From NCBI GenBank assembly GCA_019059635.1, contig JAGVRJ010000007.1, positions 1,054,001 to 1,118,000 on the forward strand: 64,000 nucleotides of DNA, given 5' to 3'. The stretch is from Proales similis (taxonomy: Eukaryota > Rotifera > Eurotatoria > Ploima > Proalidae). Below the pieces are notes generated by a model. That model did no database searches, had not been told where the DNA came from, and was given only the letters and a program-made list of their open reading frames with translations. The translations under genes were made by a program, and so were the position numbers. How positions within the stretch are numbered: position 1 is the stretch's first letter; the number at the start of each line of letters is the position of its first letter. Of this stretch, positions 35,924-45,919 are shown in pieces.

Positions 35924-37573
35924 TTAAGAATTTAATTTCGCCCTGGCCAATATGCATTTGAGGTAGTACATGTCGACCGAGATTTGGCCAACATCTACTT
36001 CGATGATGTGGAAAAAGTTGTTGAAACGGTACGAATGGCCCTTGGTGCGATCGTAGTCTCCATCTGCAGACTTCAGCTGTCTTATTTCCATCTGGTTATT
36101 GTCTATGAAGTGAATCGACTCGGCTGGCCACTGAGACACGACCGAAATCACATTGTTGGTGTGATGGATTGCTTTAGAGTACTCTGCTGGGTAGTCAATA
36201 AGCCAGAATCGCTCAAACACGTCATCGAGCGCTGATTTGCTCATGTTCAATGATTTGGCAATCACTTTGTACATTCTACAGGCATTTTTCAGCATGTTCA
36301 TTTTCTCCGTGCTGCCCAACTTAATTGCCAGGAGGCCCGTTCTAGCGTGGGTATAAGCGTGAAACAAGTCTTGCTCGATAGTGCCCAGAACGGTTGTGGG
36401 TGGAAGTCGGTCTAGTCGCGCACAGAGTTGTTGAGTAGCGGCCGCTGGAATTGTTTTAAACTCTGGGAAAAGAGTTTCGATTGGTCCCTTCTGTGATAGC
36501 ACTTCCAGACGACTTGTCATCCTGCTGCTCACTTGGCTTTGGTCAGGACAAGTGATGCTGGCCAGTTGCGATTCAATTGCTTGCTCATCGTCGAATTCTT
36601 TCGGACTCAAATGCTCGCTCTCGCTTGATGTTGGCTTTATCAGATCGTCTCCTTCTCCGACTGCGATGAACTTGAAGCGGTCCACATTGGACAAATAGCA
36701 GAAATTGTCCAAAAGAACTTTTAATGAATGACTGAATGTCAGTTCGGATCCATTTTCTTCATGATGCAGCCAATCAAGCTGATCCGATCGGCAGTTGTAG
36801 TTCTCGTTCGGAAAACTTTGCACCTCGATGGTTTTAACGAAATCCGAATGCTTTCTATGGATCTGATCGAGCTCTTGTTGAACTTGGAAGCCCGCTCGAC
36901 TCGTGTAGCGTGGTCCCGACTTGATGACCGACACTCTGTCATATCCCGTGTTTCTGAGCAGCTCTAGTTTCAGCTGATGATTTTTGAGTTGAGCGTCGCT
37001 ATTGTAGAACGTGAAGGGCGCACAATACAACGAGCCCGATTTACTCGCGTGGTCCATGTTCCACGCTTTCTTCTCAAGACTCACCCATTTGTGCGAGCTT
37101 TCGTGCAATTGCTTCCAATAAAGAAAGAGTTTGATAGAAGTGGCGTCATTCAGAAGGTCGTGTGGATAGGCTTTCGTAACTTCAAGAGATATGCGACAGT
37201 AAGCACCCAACAAGAGCTTTGTATCCATCGCCCCCAGGTCCATATATATCTCGGCTCCGTGGCCTGATTGAATTGCGAGTCTGGCGTTCACAGCCACAAT
37301 CGATCTCGAACACAGCCCGAGTAAGATGATAAGTTTCAGATCAGTAAAGTAGAAGCCTTTTGAGAAGAGCGTAAAGTTTTCCTGAGCGCCCACCAGCCAC
37401 TCATCTCCGCATCCGTTTCCACTTTGCTTAAATAGCCTAAAACTTGATGCCTCTTCTTCTTCGCTATTTTCCAACTCGTTCTGAAACTCTATTCCTGAAT
37501 AAAGTTGCGATAAAATCCACACGAAAACGAGCCCCACGATGAGAAATTTCAAATTCACTCTTTTGGAGAACAT
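35924..37573 (-). CDS. Intronless type II membrane protein, unrecognised
   Basis: Single exon, 549 aa, the only long intronless gene here. After a basic start (MFSKRVNLK) one hydrophobic segment (FLIVGLVFVWILSQLYSG, about residues 10-27) is followed by a short acidic stretch and a large hydrophilic body with several cysteines (for example GNGCGDEW, GLCSRS, AYCRISLE, SLYCAPF, NYNCRSD). This layout fits a Golgi enzyme. The opening of the body, with a secondary-structure-like FYFTDLKLIILLGLCS segment and later LYCAPF, faintly recalls family-92 glycosyltransferases, but I cannot place a D-x-D motif and do not claim it. The start was taken at the ATG at 37573; the frame continues six to eleven codons upstream without another ATG. 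It shares a 167-base divergent promoter region with the gene at 37741. Confidence 0.8.
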   Translation of the reverse strand: MFSKRVNLKFLIVGLVFVWILSQLYSGIEFQNELENSEEEEASSFRLFKQSGNGCGDEWLVGAQENFTLFSKGFYFTDLKLIILLGLCSRSIVAVNARLAIQSGHGAEIYMDLGAMDTKLLLGAYCRISLEVTKAYPHDLLNDATSIKLFLYWKQLHESSHKWVSLEKKAWNMDHASKSGSLYCAPFTFYNSDAQLKNHQLKLELLRNTGYDRVSVIKSGPRYTSRAGFQVQQELDQIHRKHSDFVKTIEVQSFPNENYNCRSDQLDWLHHEENGSELTFSHSLKVLLDNFCYLSNVDRFKFIAVGEGDDLIKPTSSESEHLSPKEFDDEQAIESQLASITCPDQSQVSSRMTSRLEVLSQKGPIETLFPEFKTIPAAATQQLCARLDRLPPTTVLGTIEQDLFHAYTHARTGLLAIKLGSTEKMNMLKNACRMYKVIAKSLNMSKSALDDVFERFWLIDYPAEYSKAIHHTNNVISVVSQWPAESIHFIDNNQMEIRQLKSADGDYDRTKGHSYRFNNFFHIIEVDVGQISVDMYYLKCILARAKLNS

Positions 37574-37740
37574 CGTTGGCTTTAAAAAGCGCTTCTTTTG
37601 ACGCAATAAAAATGGGCTAGTGCTCTAGATCTTTGTTTTCAAAGATCATCTCTCAGATTGACCCCATTTCATGCTTGAATTCATTTTTGATTTCAAGCTT
37701 AATGCATAAATTCAACAACCAATCTTTTTGACCAGTGCAG

Positions 37741-38173
37741 ATGTCAAGCACGGCTCAGAATTTTGTTCTGCCGGTTAATCAATTAGCTTCATATGGGAAC
37801 AGCGTTAGGTCTATTCGACCCAATCAACCAAGGCGAATGCAAATGACTGATCAATCAAGAGAAATATTCAAACAGAATGACTTCAATCTAATGTATTGTC
37901 AAATAACAGGTACGAGCAATTGAACAAGCTTAAACTATTTCGCACACTAAATTGAATCAAAACGTATTTTGCAGACTCATTCAGCCGCTTTTTTATCCGG
38001 CATGTGACCGAGTTCATGACTGATGTAAGTTCTTTGTCCTGAGCCTTAAACGTGACTAGAAAGGCTTATCGTCTGCTCATGACCAGACATGTAAAACGCA
38101 AACACAGACTCAGTTGCCAACATTCATCTGGTTCGCTTATTCGAAATTGCGAGTGCATATTGAGCCGAAATAA
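37741..38173 (+). CDS. Small 101-aa protein, unrecognised
   Basis: Three exons, 37741-37909, 37975-38024 and 38087-38173, total 306 bases. The exon ends are good consensus sites (CAG/GTACGA, GAT/GTAAGT, TTTGCAG, GACCAG) and introns are 65 and 62 bases, typical for the window. The product starts MSSTAQNFVLPVNQLASYGN, has no signal peptide or membrane helix, and ends KLRVHIEPK. A central stretch (DSFSRFFIRHVTEFMTD) looks like an amphipathic helix. No family is recognised. The stop lies 119 bases before the GPR155 start on the same strand, so an alternative is that these are 5' exons of GPR155, but the frame closes with a stop before it. Confidence 0.55.
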
Positions 38174-38292
38174 TTTATGCGGTTTGAGTGAACGCTTGGC
38201 AAAGAAATTTATTTTCGCTTCGTTTAGTACTCTTGAGCAATTTGAGAAACACTCCCGAGCCTATTGGATAGAGAGGAACAGAACGAGCTAGA

Positions 38293-41003
38293 ATGCATGA
38301 AGCCTTGACCGGAGGCAACGAGATAGACTCCAAACTCTATCCGGCTTTGCTTCAAGTCTTCAGCATCATTCTGATCGGCTTCTTGGCTGGAAACTTTGGG
38401 ATCATCAGCAAACAGCAGAGTCTTGGCATAAACCGTTTCGTGGCCACATTTTCTCTGCCATGTCTCATATTCAAAAACATGGTGTTGGTCGACTTTCAGC
38501 GAGTCGAGTGGCCTTTCTTTTTCAGCATATTCCTCACCAAGGCGATTATGTTTATCGCTGCGATCGCCGTCACCACGGTCATATTGGGCGTGAAAAAAGC
38601 CGGTCTTGCAGGCGCCTTTGCCATTTTCGTGTCTCAGTCCAATGACTTTGCGCTTGGTGTTCCCATAATCGAGGCAATTTACTCGAATACCGACCCGCAA
38701 TTCATCGGCTACATTTATTTATTGGCGCCCATTTCATTGGCTATTCTAAATCCGATCGCTCTTCTCCTGATGGAACTCAGTGAAGTTTATTACAATTTCT
38801 CGCGAAAATCCAAAGAGCAGAATGCAATAAACTCGACAAAAGCCCAGAAAAGCTCCTCAGACAGTGATCAAACCGAAGAAAGCAGCCTGATTGTCGAGCA
38901 GGCCAGCTTGCAAAACAACCAACTCGAATCAAATTTGAACACAATTGAAGTGATTAGTGATCAAGCCGGTAGCATTTCGAGCACGCGCAAGCCGTCGCTC
39001 AAATTCCTGATTAAAAAAGTTCTTCTCTCAACATTAAGCAATCCGATTATATTCATGTCGTTTATCGGCATCGGAGCGAACTTTGCATTCAAACAAACAA
39101 TTCCTGATCTAGTGGAGCCTCTGCTAACCAGTTTCGAGCGATCGTTCAGCTCGCTTGCCCTCTTCTACTTGGGATTTTCAATGGCCGGTCGAGTGAGCAA
39201 GCTCAAATTCAGCACCATGATGATCGTGATTGTTCTGGTCTACAGCAAGAACGTCATATTCCCGCTCATATCTCGTGAAGTAGTCTTTCATTTGTTCGAG
39301 GGAACCAATTCGTACAACGCGAGTCGAATAGACACCGTCAGCTCGTTTGGCTTTTTGTATGGCACGTTTCCGGCCGCGCCCTCTCTGTTCTTTTACATCA
39401 CACGCTTCAAGTCGATCGACGACGAAGCCATCTCGTCTGCTTTGATATTTGGAACAATGATGAGTGCGCCGCTGATGATCGTCTCGGGCAAAATGATTTC
39501 GATGAATTACACCAACTCGTCGGCCATGAACTTTGAGGACATCGAATGCCGCACCTCATTCGGCTTTAGCTTCATCACTCTTTTCGGCGCCCTTTGGGTG
39601 CTCTACGTGTTCATCGCTTCGGGCCGGGTGCGTTCAAGGTCGCACATGATCACCAACATTTTACTTTTGTCTCAAATATCAATTTCAGTAATTCACATCG
39701 TATGGGCCACGTTCGGCTCATCAAATCAAGTGGACGACAACTCCCTGGGCTCACAGCTCTATTTGATGACCAGTCTACTGGCAGAATATGTGAGCCGCTG
39801 CTGCGCTCTTGGCATCATGGTCAACTTGATTAGTCTGCTCATGAGCAACTCCAAACATCGTCATACAAACTTGATCGGATTCCGGCGTCTGTTTTTTACC
39901 AAGCATTGTGCTTTGCTTATTTGCACAATAGTTCCTCTAATGCTGGCGTTCGTCTCGATGTTTGTTGAGTTCAATCGAAATCGGCAAACGCTTCTTTTGT
40001 CTTTGAGCAAGCCCCAGCTGCTCATTTCTGACATATTGCTGCTCGCCATTGCTTCCGGCGTAATCTACTGCATGATCGTTTACGCCAAGTGCATGAACTC
40101 AAATGAGAATGCGTCTAGCAAAGACAGAGCGGATCGCTTTAGTGGACGGCAGCGATCCATTCGCGGACAAAGGTACAGCTACAATCAAGTGATCAGATCG
40201 GACTCGAGTTCGAGCTCAAGCGATGTCGAAGCAAGCTCTCAAATCGATCAGATGACTTCAGTTGACCTCGAGTCCAGATCGCTCAAGAGCAACGTTAGGA
40301 ACGACCTTGAAAAAATCAGGGACCAATATCAACTGTCCGCTCACGTTTCTTTGGTCACTATGCTCACGTTCAACTATTTACTGGTACTGCCATTTTCGTT
40401 TGCCATTTTGACTTTTAAGGCCGAGCCAGTTATCCGTTTGTCTTAGATCATGTTCTCTGACCTCTGGGTATTGTCAGATGAAACCAAGAGCGGCATTTTC
40501 TACGAGCTCCAACTGCTCGAGTCGTCTCTTCTCTACGGCCAAGGATTCTTTACATTTATTGCGTTCGGCTTCGATCCGATTATAATCGATCCGGTAGCAT
40601 TCAGGTAGAGACAGAGTTCGAACTGCTTACTTTGCTCTAATTTATTTCATTCGATGCGGTTTCCAGAATTCAACAGCTGCTCGGAATCATCAAGCCATGG
40701 ACTGGTGCTGAGATGACTGTGCCCAGTGAGAGTAAACTGGAGACCAGGAACAAGTTCGAGCAAAATTACATGAACGCATGCAAGCGGGATATAGTGAGAG
40801 ATCACACCTTTCACTTCATGACCTATTCAAGCGCATTTAAAGGAAGTGACATGGTCAAATGGCTGATTGATAATCAGCTGGCTGAAAATCGTCAGCATGC
40901 GCTCAGATATGCCCGTGATCTCCTAGAAACAGGTCTCATTCGACATGTGAATGGAGACAGACACTTCTACGACGCCACTCATTTTTACAAATTTTGTCTG
41001 TGA
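38293..41003 (+). CDS. GPR155: GPR155/LYCHOS-type lysosomal cholesterol sensor
   Basis: Vertebrate GPR155 senses lysosomal cholesterol and signals to mTORC1. Three exons: 38293-40383, 40447-40604 and 40667-41003 (2586 bases, 861 aa; human 870). The N-terminal half is a PIN/auxin-efflux-like transporter fold: YPALLQVFSIILIGFLAGNF, FSLPCLIFKNMV, SQSNDFALGVPIIEAIYS, IYLLAPISLAILNPI, FLYGTFPAAPSLFFY. A GPCR-like helix bundle follows, with a Ser-rich loop near residues 610-660, and a DEP domain closes the protein (about 770-861; SAFKGSDMVKWLIDNQ). The first exon, 2.1 kb, has no intron, unlike most genes here. No AATAAA is seen close after the stop. Confidence 0.95.
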
Positions 41004-41165
41004 TTTATTTTCGGCTTGTTTTGATGTTGCAAAAATTTCGTCAAATTTTATCTTCTTCCAGAATTTGTTTCTCACTCTTGTTCAAGTTGCAGTAAAACAC
41101 TTGCGTCTAAGGTTTTTTCATTCTTTATTGATTCAAGCCATGACTGTATGGGGTCGCCTCTCGTG

Positions 41166-41744
41166 CTAATCAAGCACACAGCCTTTCCTCAGCATAATGT
41201 TGCCGTATTTCGCGTCGTCTCTGTCCGTTTCGTTTTAGAACTGAAGCAAGCAAATTGATGTCAGCGCAATTATCTTACCCGGTTACAATTATCGCATACG
41301 ACTGTTTAGCTTGCTCGTAGAACTCAAATCTCTCGAGCTTTCTCAGCTCAATGTTTTGGTAGCCAGCTTCGTCAAGTACATTGCGGAAGTCAGTCCAAAC
41401 TGGAATTTTCAAACCCGCTTTGGAGTCCGATTCAACCAGATCCATAAGATAGACCTGGTACGAGCTTGAATTGCAACTGCTGGTCATTTGATTCAGGTTG
41501 GGGGACTTACCGGGGTCGGATCGTACTGGTCTAATGGGAAGAATTTGAGTATGGCCTTGAGCATTAGAGGAAGGGATGGGCACGCGTCAGCCCTAAGCTC
41601 AAGCGTTCCACATTTCGACGACTTGGCCACCGAGCTGCCTGGAAAGTGACAGTCGGACAAAACCACCGTGTCACCATGTCCCATTGAAGACAAGCAGTGT
41701 AGAATATCGGGCGTGAGAACTTTTGGAATCCCTCTCAAAGGCAT
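41166..41744 (-). CDS. FUOM: Fucose mutarotase (RbsD/FucU family)
   Basis: Interconverts alpha- and beta-L-fucose for the fucose salvage pathway. Three exons, 41511-41744, 41279-41454 and 41166-41220, give 154 aa, the same length as the human enzyme. Matches include MPLRGIPKVLTPDILHCLSS, MGHGDTVVLSDCHFPG with the catalytic-type histidine in GHGD, DSKAGLKIPVWTDF, KLERFEFYEQAKQSYAIIVTG and YGNIMLRKG. The last exon adds only 18 codons and needs a GG/GTAAGA donor; with it the C-terminus aligns with the human YGNLILRKG. The gene converges with GPR155, stop to stop 162 bases. Confidence 0.95.
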
Positions 41745-42314
41745 CTAGAACACAAGGCGAGAATGATTTGAGTTTAAGGCAAGGTTGTGATTATAAAACG
41801 GGTTAAATTTATAACCGCAAGTTGAAAAGCAGTAGCTAATATGCATAATAAATTGACTAAAATAGTTTTAGCATATCAACTAAAACTCAATTATCTTGAC
41901 CGACTTGATAAAATGATAAATAAAAGCATGAAAGTTAGTTGAAGGATCTCCATGGGTGTTCTGGTAAGAGTTGCAACTTTTACGTTCAAGTTGGGTGATT
42001 TTAAACTGAAGTTGAGCTCTTGTATCCGCGAACAACTCTTGGATTAAATTTGAATGAGGGTTTCAGAGTTTATTTTATGAAAATTGAAGAGTAAAGAACT
42101 CTTCGCCGAGACAAGAGCCTTCCAAATATACGTCCATAAAATATATTGAAAGGTACAAGCTGCTTAATTGTTAAGTTGTCTATCCACCAAGCGCATAACG
42201 CTCAACAAGCATGCAGTCTGAGCGGGCGATCTAGCCGAACCAATTTCGACTTGGATTTGTTTTCGATCCGCCCGAAAGGAATTGAGAAGATAAATAAGAG
42301 CTGACTTGCGACTC
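41745..42314. other. Divergent intergenic region, FUOM / mL65
   Basis: 570 AT-rich bases acting presumably as a bidirectional promoter. No exon is seen. A minus-strand open frame (42164-42391) overlaps the mL65 start and is a shadow. Confidence 0.5.
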
Positions 42315-44426
42315 ATGTCCAAAGCAATATTTACAAGTAAGCTGATTGGGCGTCGATTATGGCTCAACCTGCTGGTGGCCAGCCGAGCCAAGCATCGAAA
42401 TCATCCAGGTCACAAGCCAAAGCCCGTTGCCATACCTCAGAAACACGAGCTTCCTGACAACTATCTCGACGAAGCTCTCTACCCTCCAGTCAAACCCAAA
42501 TATCCGACAAACGGAGAATGGCCGGCCGATTACGATCAGTCGCTTGCCTGGACCTATTACGACGAAGGCCAAAAGTTCCATTCGCTCAGAACGATCCAGG
42601 AAAGACTCAGCGTTCTGGCTTATATGAACGTTCAGTCAACTATTGATGATTTGAACGTGAGGCGAACTCGATTCTACCCGATTCATTGTGTATCGTCGCT
42701 GCCCAAGAGCGCTCGCATGCTACCATTCGGCCAATACATAACCAAAACGCACATAAATGTGGAGAACGAGCAGCAAATAGATTTAGACGAAAATTTTTAC
42801 GAAAATGTTCGCAACCAAGTGCAGCAAACAATTTTGACCAATTTCCAGAAGCAGGCTCATTTGGATGATGTTACTCAGCCGCCAATCGATCCTTTCAAAT
42901 ACAGGCCAGCAGTGATCGAGGCCGAAGACCGCTTGAACAGAGTGATGGCTCAGAGTAACGATCTTCTCAGCGACCTAATCGAAACCTTAGTGTCCGCTTC
43001 GGTTGAAAAATCGACCAACGTACATTTAACAAACGCCCAGTATTCAAAGAACGTGAAAATCCACGGCTACTGGAAACGATGCGGCTTCAAAGAGCAGTCG
43101 CCTCGAGGAGCTGTCCACCCCGACTTGGACACAATTAGATTTCAATTTGAAGATGAGGCTACGCTGCAAATCAAATGTGACCGCCCTCTTAAACCAGTAT
43201 GGCCCATTTAACAAACAATTTAACTCTCAGCAAGCGAAAAACTTAACTTTTCTAGATTTTCGACCGAAATGACCAAGTTTGTCTCAATTCCAAAGTCGAG
43301 CCCTACTCTTATCACCCGAACACATTCAAAGTGTTTGCTGACCACGTCCTGCCGATGCAAGTACCAGGCAAGAAGAGCATAATCAATTTTGAACAACTTG
43401 ACTCGTCAAAGTGAATTGGATAATTTTAGGCCATTGGTTCGGCGATAAGCGAGAATTCAATTTCCTTACCGTGCTCAATACAAACAAGATGCTTCACTAT
43501 CATCGGAGTAAATTTGGAGATTACAACGAAGACTTTGACGCCATGAAATACATGGCTGCTTTAACCGGCCACGCTGAGCTCACCGCTCAAGCTTACTTCT
43601 TAGGTAGAACTGCGGCGATTATCATTCGAAACTAACAAAAATAACCCCTCCTGTCTGTGTGTAGGCTTTTCCATGTGGAAAGATCTCAGCTATCCGCTTC
43701 TCGGCCAGTATTTATTGTCGAACGGCCAAGACTTTTCAATCGCTCGCTACCAGCTCAACACCTTGCGACTCTGGAACGAAGCTACGCCCCAGAGCAACCT
43801 CTGCTTCATAACTGCACCCCAAAGGTGCTTCCCGTCTTTTCTGCTCTCTTTCTGGACAATTCCATTAATGGTTTTCTGTGTCTGCTAGACTATTCGAAAT
43901 GAACGAGAACCGCACCGAAATAGTGCACTTCAACGACAACCTACTCAAGCTGATAGTGAAGACTATTCAAAACCAGCCCGTGCAAAATGACTCGGAATTA
44001 GTGCCCAACTACTCGCCGCTGGACTACACGATCGGCGGAACAGCTCTCAGGCCGTATCTGCCAGTGCAGAACTTTGAGACACAGCTGAGTGAGAGACACC
44101 AGCTGCTGGCAATCACTTTGTACGAGGCGCTCAAGTACGACAAGCCGACCACCTACCTCAACCTGAGAAACGAACACGAGAGCGTGGGCGAGCGGCCCAA
44201 ATTTCAAATGCTGTATGACAAGTATACATACGACTTTAGAGACATAGTGATGGACTACTACCCGCGCGACTACCAGGGCATAAAACTGGTGCGCCGACTG
44301 AGAAAAGCGGCGCCCAGACAAACGGAAAAGTTCTGGGACTTGAAGGAGCCCGTTTATGAATGGGCCAACGTGCCGCCTCCAGATATAAATAGCATCAAAC
44401 GAAACATTGATCTTGAAAAATTTTAA
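42315..44426 (+). CDS. MRPS30: Mitochondrial large-subunit ribosomal protein mL65 (MRPS30/PDCD9)
   Basis: Structural protein of the mitochondrial large ribosomal subunit, historically named S30. Five exons: 42315-43196, 43256-43367, 43430-43603, 43665-43824 and 43889-44426 (1866 bases, 621 aa; human about 439, so longer at both ends). Recognisable pieces: YWKRCGF, PRGAVHPDLDTIRFQFED, TAQAYFLGFSMWKDLSYPLL, SIARYQLNTLRLWNEA (human CYQLNTL) and FNDNLLKLIVKTIQNQP. A basic N-terminus (KLIGRRLWLNLLVASRAKHR) fits a mitochondrial targeting peptide. Intron 2 starts with GC (CCAG/GCAAGA); only this keeps the frame. AATAAA lies at 44527. Confidence 0.9.
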
Positions 44427-44526
44427 AAACTCTTGTTGTCTGCACAAATATGCTGCGAAAAGTGATTGCTTTCACATTTAGGAAGAGAAACATTGATGAA
44501 ATTGAAAACCCTGTCGTTTTTTGTTT

Positions 44527-44532
44527 AATAAA
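44527..44532 (+). terminator. Poly(A) signal AATAAA after mL65
   Basis: AATAAA about 100 bases after the stop and only 36 bases from the stop codon of the convergent TMEM35 gene, so the two transcripts very likely overlap at their 3' ends. Confidence 0.6.
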
Positions 44533-44567
44533 CTCCGACGAGATCAAAGGACCATGACATGTTTGAT

Positions 44568-45157
44568 TTAGGCCTTTTTCTTGTTCTCGTCCTGTTTGAC
44601 TTGGTCGCTCTGTGCTTGTTCGCCTTTCTGCTTCGACTGATACAAAATAACTAGGCGACAGACTAGCAACAGTCCGAATATGAGCAGCGGAGCGATCCTC
44701 TCAAAAGGATCTTTCAATGCCAAATGAGTGTAGCCGCAATACAGCAGGTCGGCAAGAAGCGTGGCGGTTGCAATTTCTTTTAGCGGTCCTTTGAAGACCA
44801 GTAAGTAAGATGAGTAAATCAGCAGTGGAACGCATCTTTCAAAAACTTACCTGGAAGTATGATTAAAATGATGCCTGATGCTATTTCAGTGCCGCCAATC
44901 CAGTTGCGTAGGTTTCTGGCCAGTGGTCGCCATTTCGTATGCTCATACAGGGGAAAGACTTTAACAAATCGCTCGAATTCTCGCTTCTTTTATTCAGTTT
45001 CGTTTACTAATTAATTCCGAACGCAATATTGGCAGAATCTAACCATTTCACGATGAATCTCCGTGTTTACTCTGGGTGTCACTTTGAACAGACCGAGCGT
45101 GATGAAGAAAAATCCAAGTATAAACGAGAGAGCCACAAGTGGAAGAGATTTCGCCAT
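44568..45157 (-). CDS. TMEM35A: TMEM35/NACHO-type nicotinic receptor chaperone
   Basis: In mammals NACHO (TMEM35A) is an ER membrane chaperone for assembly of nicotinic acetylcholine receptors; TMEM35B is a paralog. Three exons, 45044-45157, 44851-44986 and 44568-44788, give 156 aa (human 167). It has four hydrophobic segments typical of the DoxX-like fold: LPLVALSFILGFFFITLGLF, GGTEIASGIILIILP, LLADLLYCGYTH and PLLIFGLLLVCRLVILY. The segment LFKVTPRVNTEIHREM matches human TIKLTPRLSKDAYSEM. The tail is hydrophilic and ends NKKKA, a possible di-lysine-type ER retrieval signal. The frame stays open to 45235, but the ATG at 45157 reproduces the family start. Confidence 0.9.
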
Positions 45158-45919
45158 ATTTTCCTTCTGACTCGATTCTAACTGGCAGTGGTCGTGTTTG
45201 TCTGTTGTGGTTTTATCATAATGCTTCTTATTCAAGCTGGAATGACCGCTTCAATAGACATCAATAGACTCGCTCGCAGGCATAATTTTGCATTTCTTAT
45301 AATCGCAATCCCCACAAACTAGATGCAGAGCCAATCAGTAAATCGATAATCTTTCTCAACCATCGCCCCTGAATTAAATTGAACAAGTCCGATGACGGTT
45401 CAAGAAAAGGTATTTAGGAAAGAGTTGCTTTGGAGGGTCTTGTTGCTTCTATGTAATAGTTGAATAAAATTCATTCAAACAGTGTTTCGAGTCGTTTTAT
45501 TGAAAAATCGATGTTTAATCAATTGAAAACATGATAAAAAGTATCGGCCTTGAAGAGCAGCGCCAAAGCAGTCGGTATTCAGCTGAAAGATGACCAGCAG
45601 TTAAGATTAAGTCCAGTGCGTTCTTAAAACTTTTTGGACAAAATAAGCCACTGCGAATGTTAAGAAAGATTTGCGGTGCTCGGATGCAATTTGTCGTGCT
45701 CGCGCGTCATTTTCAAGTCTATTTGCAAAACCACCCAGGTTGAATAAGATGCATATATAGAACCTTTAGAAACACAATTTGCAATTGAATTGTAGAGAGT
45801 TTTGCGCAAAATAATTGCAATTTGCTCAAATTAGAAACTTTTCTGGCCGACGTTCACGGTTCATTTGCTTTGTAAAGTCGGCGGAAGGATACTCATTGCT
45901 GTTGGCGGCCGACTAAAAC
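45158..45919. other. Divergent intergenic region, TMEM35 / THOC2
   Basis: 760 AT-rich bases with no supported exon; holds both promoters. Confidence 0.5.
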
